Assembly (NCBI RefSeq): GCF_946482605.1
Contig: NZ_CAMLSE010000038.1
Span: forward strand, 1 to 64,000
Direction of reading: 5' to 3'
Origin: an uncultured Dyadobacter sp.
GTDB lineage: Bacteria > Bacteroidota > Bacteroidia > Cytophagales > Spirosomataceae
Length of the DNA stretch: 64,000 nucleotides
Position 1 is the first letter of the stretch. Each line of letters opens with the position of its first letter. Shown here piece after piece: positions 55,230 to 64,000 of the stretch. The notes beneath the pieces are model-generated. The model worked only from the letters and a program-made list of their open reading frames with translations. It did no database searches and was not told the DNA's origin. The position numbers and the translations under genes were made by a program.

Positions 55230-55257
55230 AGCCCGGCCCTGTAAGCCGGGTTTTTAT
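55230..55257 (+). terminator. Terminator after the sigma-factor operon
   Basis: CCCGGC (55232-55237) pairs with GCCGGG (55245-55250) around CCTGTAA, followed by TTTTTATTTTTTT. Confidence 0.8.
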
Positions 55258-55355
55258 TTTTTTCCCGCATTAAAGTAATTCCTGTCCTGCCACGTCAGTA
55301 TAGATGTACACGCAATCAGCTGTGCAGTCATTCATCAAAACCGGATAAAACGACC

Positions 55356-55616
55356 ATGTTCATTTCAATTTTTAAAATCGCTGCCGCTGGGGTTCTCGGA
55401 CTAATGTTCCTCCTCGCGATCCCGTTCCTGATATTCAAAGCATTTGTCTTCTTCCTGCTTTTCGGGCTTTTTTTCAGACTGATACGCGGAAGGCGTGCCT
55501 ACCGGAGATGGGGGCATTACCATCCTTATTACCGGAACTATCAGAACCGGCTTGACGGCATTCAGGAGCGCGAGGGCCTGTACGATCGGTTTGCATACGA
55601 TCCCAAACAAGTTTAA
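55356..55616 (+). CDS. Small membrane protein, hypothetical
   Basis: An 86-residue protein, not recognised. One long or two closely spaced hydrophobic segments (residues ~7-46: FKIAAAGVLGLMFLLAI, FLIFKAFVFFLLFGLFFRLI) are followed by a basic and tyrosine-rich cytosolic tail (RGRRAYRRWGHYHPYYRNYQ). Hsp20 starts 32 bases downstream in the same direction, so the pair is probably one stress-linked transcript. Confidence 0.65.
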   Translation: MFISIFKIAAAGVLGLMFLLAIPFLIFKAFVFFLLFGLFFRLIRGRRAYRRWGHYHPYYRNYQNRLDGIQEREGLYDRFAYDPKQV

Positions 55617-55648
55617 CAACATTCATTAACTAAAAACCAATCAATACC

Positions 55649-56053
55649 ATGTGTAATAACAAATTCGGACGTCGTGGCTTTGGAATGCGTCACGAGCATT
55701 TTGGCCACCCTTTCGGCGCACAGCGCGAGTTCAGGGTGCCTGTCAATATCGTTAAAAATGAAACCAATTATGAGCTGCTGGTATTTGCACCCGACCGCAG
55801 TAAGGAAGATTTCAAGGTCAATGTGCGGGGCCACGAACTGAGCATTTCCTACGAGCTCAAAAACGACCAGGCCGAAAACCGCAACTGGATCCGGCATGAG
55901 TTCAGCAAGACTTCTTTCGAAAGGACATTCATGATCGACGATACCGTTGACACGGAAAACATCCGTGCAGAATACAACAATGGCATTCTGCAACTCACGC
56001 TCCCGATCGTCCCCGGCTCCGAAAAACCGGCACAGGAAATTACGGTAAGCTAA
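55649..56053 (+). CDS. Hsp20 / alpha-crystallin family small heat shock protein
   Basis: A 134-residue ATP-independent holdase that keeps unfolded proteins soluble. A short N-terminal arm (FGRRGFGMRHEHFGHPFG, rich in Phe, His and Gly) precedes the alpha-crystallin domain (residues ~30-125): FRVPVNIVKNETNYELLVFA, KEDFKVNVRGHELSISYE, the SFERTFMIDDTVD strand and AEYNNGILQLTLPIVPG, ending in the A-x-x-x-G-I-L motif variant NNGILQLTLP. It ends at a strong terminator and is linked to the small membrane protein gene upstream. Confidence 0.93.
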   Translation: MCNNKFGRRGFGMRHEHFGHPFGAQREFRVPVNIVKNETNYELLVFAPDRSKEDFKVNVRGHELSISYELKNDQAENRNWIRHEFSKTSFERTFMIDDTVDTENIRAEYNNGILQLTLPIVPGSEKPAQEITVS

Positions 56054-56075
56054 AAGCATCTTGTCCGCAACGAAG

Positions 56076-56104
56076 AAAGCCCCCGCGTAACTGCGGGGGC
56101 TTTT
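56076..56104 (+). terminator. Terminator after Hsp20
   Basis: AAAGCCCCCGC (56076-56086) pairs perfectly with GCGGGGGCTTT (56093-56103) around GTAACT, followed by T. Confidence 0.85.
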
Positions 56105-56148
56105 CTGATTACAAACGCTTAACAAATACTGGTTTTAATCAACCAAAA

Positions 56149-57927
56149 TCATTTATAGGCTGGATCCTGAATGAGCGTAGCAGCTCCTGCCTTGTACGAA
56201 CGATCGATCGCTTCCTGCGGGATCGGGAAATACTCATTTTTCCCTTTTGTGAAAACAGCACCTTTCTTGTATACCCGCTTGTTTGCTTCGACCGTCGCAT
56301 ATGCATTGAGTGTTTCAGCCGCGATTCCCCAGCGTTGTAAGTCGAAGAAACGGTGGCCTTCCATTGCAAATTCGAGACGGCTTTCGAAACGCACAGCTTT
56401 GCGGGCGGTTGCGGCATCGGCCCAGGCCTGGTCGTAAGTTTTGATCACATAATTAGCCGCCGGTTCATTTGTAACCGAGTAATCGTCCCTTGACTTTGGC
56501 CCCTGGGTCGCCTTTTTGACAAAACCAGCCGGATTAGCCGCACGGGTCCGGATCTGATTCACGAGTTTTCTCGCATTTTCAAGATTACCCAGTTCCACTT
56601 CGCATTCAGCTAGCCAGAGCAATACCATGCCATACCGCATAATGCGATAATTGTTGCTGGAAAGGTTACCCCAGCCATTGATACCGAAGCCCGCCTTCTC
56701 TGAAATGTGTTTTTTGGGAGAATAAGGCCCTGCATAAGTCTGGTCACGGATGAAATCACTGCCATGAATCTTGAAGTCCTTGAACAGGATACCTCTGCGT
56801 CCGACGGTCTGATCGAGGCGGGGATCCAGTGTTCCGGTATAAGGCTCAAAGGGATCGGTGTATTTCAAACCCTGATCGTTTTTAACATCACTTTCATTGA
56901 ATGTGTCCAGCAACGGCAATCCGGCAGCACTGGTTTTGAATGCATTCACCAGATTTTGGGAGGGCTGATAAAACCCGCAGCAGCCCCATGGATCGATGTA
57001 CGGGTGAGCGAGGCCCACACCCGCATCCGCCGCATCACCCGAAGCACTGGAAACCGCGTACTGGATTTCGAAAATGGACTCTGCATTGTTACGGGTCGCG
57101 ATCAGGAAGTTGTCTTCAAACTTGGGCGCCAGTGAAAACTTGCCCGATGCAATGATCTGCTCCAACACCGGTTTGGCCTTTTGTAAAACAGCAACATTCG
57201 CAGCACCCGTGGAAACGTTCCAGCCCTGATACATATAAGCTTTGGCCAGAAAAGCCAGCGCAGCCCATTTGGTGGGACGTCCTACCTGCGACTGCGCTTC
57301 CGGAAGACCCTCCGACGCCGCCTTGAAATCCGCTTCGATCATCGGCCACACATCCTTGTCATTAGGAATTTTAGTACTCTCCAGATCATCGAGCTTGTAG
57401 ATCGTTTCATCAATGTAAGGAATGGTCTTCCACATTTTCTTGGCCTCAAAGTGGAAAAGCCCGCGGAGAAATCTTGCTTCCGCGATAATCTGTTTTCTGC
57501 GGGTATCTCCAATCTCTTTCACCTCGGCAAGTGTATTGATCACGTCATTGGTACGTGCTACGCCCTTGTACAATCCGCGCCATTTGTTCTTGATGTGGTT
57601 ATTGGTCGGCTGGAAGTCCCATTTCTCGATAAATGACTGCTCAGGCTGGTCACCCGCATCGGTCCCTTTGTAGGAATCATCGGAAGCGAGGCCGCCGAAA
57701 ACCCAGCTCTGGATGTCGTTGTTCCACGAATCCTGACCGTCCAGGCCTTGTCCGTCGATCATCGCGTAGGCGCCTACGAGCAGCCCTTCAACGCCTGAGG
57801 GCGTTTTAAGTGCCGTTGGGCTATATTGCCCCTGCGGCTCCCGGCTCAGGAATGAGTCTTTACAAGCGGAGACTACCCCGATCGCCAAACCCACTGAAAG
57901 CAGATATTTTACAATTCTTGAATTCAT
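56149..57927 (-). CDS. RagB/SusD family surface lipoprotein, module 3
   Basis: A 592-residue lipoprotein from the ATG at 57927; the upstream in-frame start is a TTG and gives a poorer signal. The lipobox is GVVSACKD. The mature start SFLSREPQGQYSPTALKTPSGVEGLLVGAY is the classic RagB/SusD N-terminus (PF14322 type), unlike the SusD_2-type proteins at 15861 and 24321. The C-terminal half has RLEFAMEGHRFFDLQRWG and KNEYFPIPQEAID, the RagB/SusD signature (PF07980 type). Four TPR-like repeats lie between. It is the SusC 3 partner (37-base gap). Ligand unknown. Confidence 0.94.
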   Translation of the reverse strand: MNSRIVKYLLSVGLAIGVVSACKDSFLSREPQGQYSPTALKTPSGVEGLLVGAYAMIDGQGLDGQDSWNNDIQSWVFGGLASDDSYKGTDAGDQPEQSFIEKWDFQPTNNHIKNKWRGLYKGVARTNDVINTLAEVKEIGDTRRKQIIAEARFLRGLFHFEAKKMWKTIPYIDETIYKLDDLESTKIPNDKDVWPMIEADFKAASEGLPEAQSQVGRPTKWAALAFLAKAYMYQGWNVSTGAANVAVLQKAKPVLEQIIASGKFSLAPKFEDNFLIATRNNAESIFEIQYAVSSASGDAADAGVGLAHPYIDPWGCCGFYQPSQNLVNAFKTSAAGLPLLDTFNESDVKNDQGLKYTDPFEPYTGTLDPRLDQTVGRRGILFKDFKIHGSDFIRDQTYAGPYSPKKHISEKAGFGINGWGNLSSNNYRIMRYGMVLLWLAECEVELGNLENARKLVNQIRTRAANPAGFVKKATQGPKSRDDYSVTNEPAANYVIKTYDQAWADAATARKAVRFESRLEFAMEGHRFFDLQRWGIAAETLNAYATVEANKRVYKKGAVFTKGKNEYFPIPQEAIDRSYKAGAATLIQDPAYK

Positions 57928-57964
57928 ATATATCAATATTTAAGATCGATGGAAAAACCGTTTG

Positions 57965-60900
57965 TCAGAATGATACATTGAGGCCCAGCAGGAATGTCCT
58001 GGACACCGGCATGTAGCCGCCGTCAAAACCCAGTGTTCTGTCTTCTCCGGTCTGTATTTCAGGATTAAGACCTGTGTATTTACTAACCGTGAACATGTTT
58101 TGTCCTTGTACATAAATCTGCGCATTACCGAAACCGATCTTCGCTGCGATGTTTTTGGGCAACGTGTAGGTGAGCTGCACGTTTTTCAGGCGAAAATAGG
58201 TTCCTTTTTCCACAAAATAGCTGGAAGGACGGCTACTGATCTGGTCGTCGGCATCCATGATGGGCACAGTACCTTGCTTATGGTCAGGCTGCCATGCGTC
58301 GTACAATGCCCGTTTGGCGCGGTTGCCCTGAAACGTGTTGAAATCGGTAAAGTAGCGCAGGTAGCTGAAAATTTCGTTACCTACCACGCCATTACCAAAC
58401 ACTGTCAGATCAAACGCCTTATAGCCTAAGTTCACATTTACGCCATACACAAAATCGGGGTGCGGATTTCCTATGACGGTACGGTCATCGTCAGTAATTT
58501 TTCCATCATTATTGATATCGGCAATTTTAAACTTACCCGCCTTGTTGTAAGATCCGTATGGCGCCCAGGCCTTGGCTTCCTCATCCGACTGGAAAATACC
58601 GAGCACTTTATAACCATAGTAAGATGAGATCGGCAGCCCCGCTTGTGTAAGCGTCACCGCGGGCACGCGCGAGCCTGACCCGAAATATTTGGTATTCTCA
58701 CTCTCGTCAAGCTTGTCCACGGTATTGCGATACATCGAGTAGTTCACCGATGCTCCGTAGCGCAGCTCACCTTTCATAGCCGTGTTGCGGTACGACAACC
58801 CCAGGTCAATTCCTTTGTTGGTCATCTGCCCTACATTGAAGGAAGGCGCTCCTGCATCACCTGCTGTGAATGTGATCGGTGTCGAGAAGAGCATATCCGT
58901 CGTTTTCCGGTTCCAGAAATCCAGTTCGAGGGTTAATGCGTCGTTCAGGAAAGTCGCGTCGAGACCGATGTTGTTCGACGTCGTGGTTTCCCATTTCGCA
59001 TTCGGGTTACCGAACGACGACGCGTCATAGCCGATGGTCGGCTGACTTCCGGACCCGTCGATCGGATAGCCGGCATGGAAAATATCGGCGCGGTAAGTGG
59101 TAAAGGCATTATAATCCCCGATCTTCTGGTTACCCGTTTTACCCCACCCATAACGCAGTTTCATATCATTGATAAAGCCCACCGACTTCATGAAGTTTTC
59201 GTCGGACAAGCGCCAGCCCAGGCTGAATGCAGGGAAAACCGCATTTCTGGAAGCCTGTTGAAAACGGGAAGATGCATCATTACGGAGGATAAACTGGAAC
59301 AGATATTTGTCCGCATAAGCGTAGTTGACCTTTCCGAATTGCGAATAGAGGCTGTAATCCCGGGTTACACCGCCGTAGTTGGTCGCCTTGGTCGCATCGC
59401 CGAGGTTCAGATAGTTGATAATAGATGGTATTTCAAATGCATATCCCGACCGACTCGCACCGAATTCCTCTGCAAATTCGCGGATCGCCTCAATCCCCAC
59501 GTACGCATCTACCTTGTGATTAGTCCCAAAGTTTCTGGAATAGCTCAATGTATTGGTCCAAACCCATTGATACGAATACTTATCGGCCGAAGTCGAGCCG
59601 TTGTTGAAACTTCCTTCTACGTATTCAGGGTTTGCACGACTGATATAACGACCTCTTTCACTAACCCCGTCCACGCCAAGGCTTGTTTTGACGGTCAGGT
59701 TAGGAATAATGTCGAATTCACCGTAAACATTACCGAATGCCCTCAGGCGGTAGGTGGTGTTGCCTTTCTCGCGGTAGAGCGTTGCATAAGGGTTGGAGTT
59801 ATTACCCAGGTTGGCGCCGCGGGAGCCTGCGAAATTTCCGGCAATATCATAAACAGGCAACAACGGATGGTGCTTGAATGCACCTGAAACTGCGTTTTGC
59901 TCCTGGTTGTTACCAAACCCGCCTTTCCGGTTGTCAAACGAAACCGCGAGGTTCTCTCCGACACGCAGGCGCTTGCCCAATGCAGAAAATTCGGTGTTTG
60001 CACGAACCGTGTAACGATCGTAACCGATGAATTTCACCACACCGTCCTGGCTGAAATACCCAACAGACAATGCATAGCGGCTGTTTTCTGTACCACCGCT
60101 GGCTGATAACTGGTAATTTTGTATGGGTGCTGTTGTAGTCAGTTCGTTCCACCAATTGGTGTCCGCAGCCTTGGTGATGGCGTAGATATTACCGGGTACC
60201 AGTGAGTACTTGGCCGGATCCACATCCGGGGTTCCTGCTTTGCCTTTGCTTGGGAACACATAGTCGGGGATCGTCACCTCTCCGTTGGGACCAAATGTAT
60301 ACTGTCCGTGCGAAGGTGTCTTCCCAGCATATTTATCCGCCAGATAAAGATACTTACCCAACTCTTCGGAATTCAGGGCTTCCACGTCCTTGTAGGCTTT
60401 CTGGCTTCCGTAGTACGCATTAAAAGAAATTACCGGCTTACCTATTTTACCTCTCTTAGTGGTAATGATCACGACCCCGTTCGCAGCGCGTGAACCGTAA
60501 ATGGAGGCAGACGAAGCATCTTTAAGGATCTGGATCGTTTCGATGTCATTCGGGTTCAGGTTACCCTGGTTTTCAGTCGGCACACCGTCTATGATAAAAA
60601 GCGGGTCATTGTTCCCGATGGTACCGAACCCCCGTATACGCACCGTCGCATTACCTCCGGGCGTAGCGTCGTTCACGATGTTCAACCCCGAGGCCCGCCC
60701 TTGCAGCTGCTGGGCAAATGTAGTCGCCGGAACCGATTGCAGGTCTTTCGCATTCACGGTCGTAACAGAACCCGTAATGTCGCGACGCGATTGTGAGCCG
60801 TAACCCGTCACGATTACCTCTTCGAGCGCACTTACATCACTTGTCATTGATATGTCGATCATAGAGCGATTGCCGATCGCCACCTCCTTGGCCGTGTAAC

Positions 60901-61153
60901 CGATAAAAGAAAAAACAAGGATTTGAGCACTGGATGGCACTTTGATCGAATATTTACCGTCCGCGTCCGTCGATACTCCGACTGTCGTCGAACCTTTTAA
61001 GGTAACAGACGCACCCGGCAAACTCGAACCGGATTGCTCATCTATAACCTTTCCGGTTATCGTGACGTCTTGTGAAAAAGCGGTCTGGCAAATTAGAAAG
61101 AGGAGCACGCAAAAAACCAGCCTGCTTCCCAGGTGAAGGTAGTTTTGTTTCAT
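57965..61153 (-). CDS. SusC/RagA-type TonB-linked outer-membrane transporter, module 3
   Basis: A 1,062-residue TonB-dependent transporter. Signal peptide to CQTAFSQ; regulatory-like domain (VTITGKVIDEQSGSSLPGASV) to about residue 105; TonB-box-like ALEEVIVTGYGSQSRRDITGS; plug with LFIIDGVPTEN and LKDASSASIYGSRAANGVVII; barrel ending FLLGLNVSF. This is the common 'VTGYG' class and pairs with the RagB-type SusD that follows. A third FG-GAP/UnbV gene lies directly upstream (61639 on), so here the order is FG-GAP, SusC, SusD, unlike modules 1 and 2. Confidence 0.96.
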   Translation of the reverse strand: MKQNYLHLGSRLVFCVLLFLICQTAFSQDVTITGKVIDEQSGSSLPGASVTLKGSTTVGVSTDADGKYSIKVPSSAQILVFSFIGYTAKEVAIGNRSMIDISMTSDVSALEEVIVTGYGSQSRRDITGSVTTVNAKDLQSVPATTFAQQLQGRASGLNIVNDATPGGNATVRIRGFGTIGNNDPLFIIDGVPTENQGNLNPNDIETIQILKDASSASIYGSRAANGVVIITTKRGKIGKPVISFNAYYGSQKAYKDVEALNSEELGKYLYLADKYAGKTPSHGQYTFGPNGEVTIPDYVFPSKGKAGTPDVDPAKYSLVPGNIYAITKAADTNWWNELTTTAPIQNYQLSASGGTENSRYALSVGYFSQDGVVKFIGYDRYTVRANTEFSALGKRLRVGENLAVSFDNRKGGFGNNQEQNAVSGAFKHHPLLPVYDIAGNFAGSRGANLGNNSNPYATLYREKGNTTYRLRAFGNVYGEFDIIPNLTVKTSLGVDGVSERGRYISRANPEYVEGSFNNGSTSADKYSYQWVWTNTLSYSRNFGTNHKVDAYVGIEAIREFAEEFGASRSGYAFEIPSIINYLNLGDATKATNYGGVTRDYSLYSQFGKVNYAYADKYLFQFILRNDASSRFQQASRNAVFPAFSLGWRLSDENFMKSVGFINDMKLRYGWGKTGNQKIGDYNAFTTYRADIFHAGYPIDGSGSQPTIGYDASSFGNPNAKWETTTSNNIGLDATFLNDALTLELDFWNRKTTDMLFSTPITFTAGDAGAPSFNVGQMTNKGIDLGLSYRNTAMKGELRYGASVNYSMYRNTVDKLDESENTKYFGSGSRVPAVTLTQAGLPISSYYGYKVLGIFQSDEEAKAWAPYGSYNKAGKFKIADINNDGKITDDDRTVIGNPHPDFVYGVNVNLGYKAFDLTVFGNGVVGNEIFSYLRYFTDFNTFQGNRAKRALYDAWQPDHKQGTVPIMDADDQISSRPSSYFVEKGTYFRLKNVQLTYTLPKNIAAKIGFGNAQIYVQGQNMFTVSKYTGLNPEIQTGEDRTLGFDGGYMPVSRTFLLGLNVSF

Positions 61154-61187
61154 CGTATTTAGTTAGGTTAATATACTTTATGCTTTT

Positions 61188-61195
61188 CAAAAATA
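61188..61195 (-). promoter_or_regulatory. -7 box before SusC 3
   Basis: The minus strand reads TATTTTTG, an exact TAnnTTTG, 35 bases before the ATG at 61153, within an AT-rich region. Confidence 0.4.
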
Positions 61196-61584
61196 TCAAT
61201 TTGAAATCATTAAATAATCTAATTTTTACATAATGTATTTCATTTAATATATAATTGTACTTTTTCAATTACATAGCTCTCATTGAGTTGTCTTTTTCAA
61301 AGAAAAAGCTAAAAACAGTACAAGATTTTAATCTCATTTTAATCTGAATTTAATTAAATGTCAATAATACAAATAACACTAAATCAGTCATTTATAGTAT
61401 ATTTGAAGTTACAAACGACATTAACAACTCTCAAAGCGAATGGTAATATTCCTATTCCATGCGAAGCTCAGGCCCGCCGCCAACGTTAAAAAAAATAATC
61501 ACATAATTAATTTATATATTACTAAAAATTACATACATAATTAGCTGTAAAACTTGAAATAGTAATAATTTGGTTACATAAAAA
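61196..61584. other. AT-rich upstream region of SusC 3
   Basis: About 390 non-coding bases, with runs of A and T throughout. Besides the -7 box to its left and the terminator to its right I see no gene or conserved element. Confidence 0.5.
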
Positions 61585-61615
61585 ACACACCCCGAAGAAG
61601 TGCTCCGGGGTGTGT
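61585..61615 (-). terminator. Terminator after FG-GAP 3
   Basis: ACACACCCCG (61585-61594) pairs with CGGGGTGTGT (61606-61615) around an 11-base loop. On the minus strand TTTTTATGTA follows. Confidence 0.8.
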
Positions 61616-61638
61616 AACGCAACGCTGATCGCGAATCA

Positions 61639-64000
61639 CTATTTTATCGTACGACTGACTCCCTTAGAGTTTGTGATAACCACCGAAGACACATCAGGTG
61701 GCAAAAACAGGGCATGTACAGATTGAGAAAGAAATGAAGAGCCGTAACCAAACTCCTCCCTTCTGGTCTTGCCGTTTTTCAACTGCAACAATGCAGAAGT
61801 TTCGTCGCGACCAAGGCTGATCCGGCGCATGGGAGACATCGCCTGATGGAACCGAAGTGAATCCCGGTTTTGAGAGGTAACGGTCAAGCATTTGCCCCCA
61901 CTCCCCCCTAGCCGCACCAATCCCTTTACATTACCCTTGGCCATATAACCACTTTGAGAAAGAGTGAGGGGACGGAAATTCCCGGCTCCGTCGCCTTTCA
62001 GTACAAGTCCATACATGGCGTCATAACGTCCCACCGAAACCTCTGATCCGTAGTCATTCCCTGCGACCATCAGGTCCAGGTTACCGTCCTGATCGAAATC
62101 TTGGGCAATAATGCCAAAAATAGGGGCAAGCTGCGCCTGCCTGGGCAGTTCATGCATTTCAAACTTCCCGCCGCCTTTGTTCTCGATGTAGCTGCTCTTC
62201 ATCCAGGTCGCCGTCAGATGCAACGCATCTTTCAACTCCTCTGGTTTCAAGATATCGGGCAATGCGGATTCGGCGAATTTGCCGTACTCCTGGAAACGCT
62301 GACGTACCTGGATAATCTGCTTGCCGAGGTCGTCGCGGGTATTGTAGGGAAATTCCTTGTAAGTGTTGTCCTGAGCCCGGTAGAAGACGGTCGGTACTGC
62401 ATCGAAGTAACCATCGTTGTTAAAATCCTTGGCATACACATTAACCGGACGTTCCTCCGAAGCCCGGCTCAACGAGTTTGTACCAAGATTGCCGGCGATA
62501 TAGTCCGTATCCCCGTCATTGTCAAAGTCTCCCGAGGCTACGCTTCCCCACCAGCCCTTTTTTGCTTCAAGCCCAGAGGTGATCCTTTTGAACTTACCCT
62601 GCTCATTCTTTAAAAATGTGAGGGGCATCCATTCACCGGCGACCAGCAGATCCATCCAGCCGTCATGATCGAAATCGGTCCATAATGCATCACACACCAA
62701 CCCGATGCCCGATAGCGCAGGCGCTACGGACTGCGTTACGTCAGAGAATTTGACGACCTGCCCATTAGAATCGTTTCTCAGTATATAGCTCGAAACCGGC
62801 CTGGGATACTTCCCGGACTCCACACGCCCACCCACGAACAGATCGAGATCACCATCACGGTCATAGTCTACCGCCTTCACACACGATCCGTTCACCAGAA
62901 AAGAGGGCAATGCAGCCGGATCGGACACGAATTGCCCTTTCCCGTTATTGAGGTACAATGCATTTTTCAAAGCATCCGAACCTTCCTGGATCTCGTAACT
63001 ACCGCTGACGATGTACAAGTCCAGGTCGTTATCCCGGTCCGCGTCGAACAACAGCACGCCCATATCTTCGGTAGTTTTTCCAGGCCCCTCGGCCCCGGGC
63101 AGCAAATCGGATACTTTAAACTTGCCGTCAGGCTGCTGAATCAGAAAGCGTCCCTTGTGCTGAAATGCACCTCCTACAAAAACATCGTCCAAGCCATCAC
63201 CATTCACATCCCCTGCTGCCAGAGCTGGCCCGAACTGGGACATTTTGTGCGGCAAAAGCTTTTGGACATTGAAATCGATGATATCCATTTCCTCATGCCG
63301 GTAGGGCACCTGCAATATTCCGGTAATATCCGTAAACAGCTTCGGTTCCGGTGCAGGAACTACCATAGGTTGCATCACCGCATCTTTCTCTTTCACCACC
63401 AGCACCTGATTGGCTTTGACGTTCGTCAAAACCTGAACCCTGCCGCCGGGCCAGGTTATTTTTACCTGCTGAACGCTCTCTTCCCGCCCCAAACCGAAAT
63501 GTACAAATGGCTCCACGGTTGACAGATAACCCCGGTAGGGAGAATTCTCTGCAACCTGCTTTCTCCCATCTGCAAAAATGATCTCCGCGATCGCACCTAT
63601 ACCGGCTCCGTTATAACGCTCACCATTAAACGCAATCCGCAGGTAATGACTTTCAGCAGGTTTAATCTGAATGCTGTTGTTGCGGTATACAGCGGCTGAG
63701 TCATTAATATTGTTAACAATGTAGTCCAGGTCTCCATCACGATCCAGATCGGCATAGGCGGCTCCGTTGGAAAAACCCGGTGTTTCAATGCCCCAGGAAT
63801 CGGTGACGTCCTCAAAAGCCAGATCGCCCTTATTTCTGAATGCGAAGTTCCTGATCCGCACGCTCGGAATGTAGTCCAGCATCATCATCGGCGCCATAAT
63901 GCTCGAAACTTCGTTCCGGTAGGCGATAAAGTCGAGGTCTGTGATGTCTCTCGGAAAGCCATTTGTAATGATGATATCACGCAATCCGTCGTTGTCGAAG
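61639..64000 (-). CDS. FG-GAP/VCBS repeat protein with UnbV_ASPIC domain, module 3 (5' end beyond window)
   Basis: About 787 residues are visible; the frame stays open to the window edge, where the translation reads FDNDGLRDIIITNGFPRD, so this is an internal part of the protein. The listed start at 63984 is a TTG within a coding repeat and is not the true start. Calcium-type loops (DRDGDLDYIV, DYDRDGDLDLFV, DFDNDGDTDYIA, DFDQDGNLDLMV) alternate with the UnbV_ASPIC segment (GAGIGAIAEIIFADG, EPFVHFGLGREESVQQVKITWPGG). It is homologous along its length to the module 1 and 2 proteins. It lies directly upstream of SusC 3, but a terminator and ~490 bases separate them. Confidence 0.85.
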   Translation of the reverse strand, partial: FDNDGLRDIIITNGFPRDITDLDFIAYRNEVSSIMAPMMMLDYIPSVRIRNFAFRNKGDLAFEDVTDSWGIETPGFSNGAAYADLDRDGDLDYIVNNINDSAAVYRNNSIQIKPAESHYLRIAFNGERYNGAGIGAIAEIIFADGRKQVAENSPYRGYLSTVEPFVHFGLGREESVQQVKITWPGGRVQVLTNVKANQVLVVKEKDAVMQPMVVPAPEPKLFTDITGILQVPYRHEEMDIIDFNVQKLLPHKMSQFGPALAAGDVNGDGLDDVFVGGAFQHKGRFLIQQPDGKFKVSDLLPGAEGPGKTTEDMGVLLFDADRDNDLDLYIVSGSYEIQEGSDALKNALYLNNGKGQFVSDPAALPSFLVNGSCVKAVDYDRDGDLDLFVGGRVESGKYPRPVSSYILRNDSNGQVVKFSDVTQSVAPALSGIGLVCDALWTDFDHDGWMDLLVAGEWMPLTFLKNEQGKFKRITSGLEAKKGWWGSVASGDFDNDGDTDYIAGNLGTNSLSRASEERPVNVYAKDFNNDGYFDAVPTVFYRAQDNTYKEFPYNTRDDLGKQIIQVRQRFQEYGKFAESALPDILKPEELKDALHLTATWMKSSYIENKGGGKFEMHELPRQAQLAPIFGIIAQDFDQDGNLDLMVAGNDYGSEVSVGRYDAMYGLVLKGDGAGNFRPLTLSQSGYMAKGNVKGLVRLGGSGGKCLTVTSQNRDSLRFHQAMSPMRRISLGRDETSALLQLKNGKTRREEFGYGSSFLSQSVHALFLPPDVSSVVITNSKGVSRTIK

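Noticed and set aside
63984..64000. Start codon of the last FG-GAP gene
   Set aside because: The TTG at 63984 sits inside a DxNDG-type loop (FDNDGLRD) and the frame stays open to the edge, so the true start lies outside the window.

Overview
The window looks like a chromosomal segment of a Bacteroidota bacterium of the Cytophagales, most likely Dyadobacter or a close Spirosomataceae relative. The reasons are three SusC/SusD outer-membrane pairs, several large FG-GAP/UnbV proteins, a GyrB of Cytophagales type, Bacteroidota-type promoters (TAnnTTTG -7 boxes, one with a well-spaced -33 element), and ThuA and PVC-type heme proteins. The genus is inferred from overall protein resemblance and was not tested by a search. 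I see no tRNA, rRNA, CRISPR array, prophage or transposase gene.

Layout. 1-5 kb: the 5' part of ppk1, gyrB and a polytopic membrane protein, all on the minus strand. 5-10 kb: an operon of a ThuA protein and a very large fusion (degenerate SGNH domain, PVC-type propeller, HEAT, cytochrome c), then three tiny genes, one frameshifted. 10-29 kb, minus strand: a beta-barrel protein and two adjacent modules, each running SusC, SusD, FG-GAP/UnbV. The first module ends with a vanadium-haloperoxidase/PAP2-type enzyme whose start overlaps the FG-GAP stop by one base. 29-34 kb: a DUF1761-like membrane protein, queG, grpE-dnaJ and a secreted endonuclease/exonuclease/phosphatase-fold enzyme. 34-37 kb: a small accessory island holding a large lipoprotein with a DUF6973-like C-terminus, followed by a tandem family of small lipoproteins, one intact and two decayed.

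37-45 kb: household genes on the minus strand: a DUF2723 (GT117) membrane glycosyltransferase, an ABC-2 exporter pair, two small conserved proteins, alanine dehydrogenase and tsaE. 45-53 kb: a carbohydrate-oxidation region. A secreted Gfo/Idh/MocA oxidoreductase is divergent from an operon of heparinase II/III-like lyase, exported sugar isomerase and PQQ dehydrogenase with a cytochrome c domain; a mirrored REP-like element and a cytosolic Gfo/Idh/MocA enzyme follow. 53-56 kb: a small secreted protein, an ECF sigma factor with a TTG start, two small membrane proteins and an Hsp20. 56-64 kb: a third locus with FG-GAP/UnbV (running off the window), SusC and SusD of the RagB type.

The dominant theme is uptake and periplasmic processing of glycans or other large nutrients. 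Each of the three SusC/SusD pairs has its own roughly 1,100-residue (or incomplete) calcium-type repeat protein of the FG-GAP/UnbV class. That recurring three-gene module is the best candidate here for a poorly described system. The DUF6973-like lipoprotein with its decaying small-lipoprotein array is the second.
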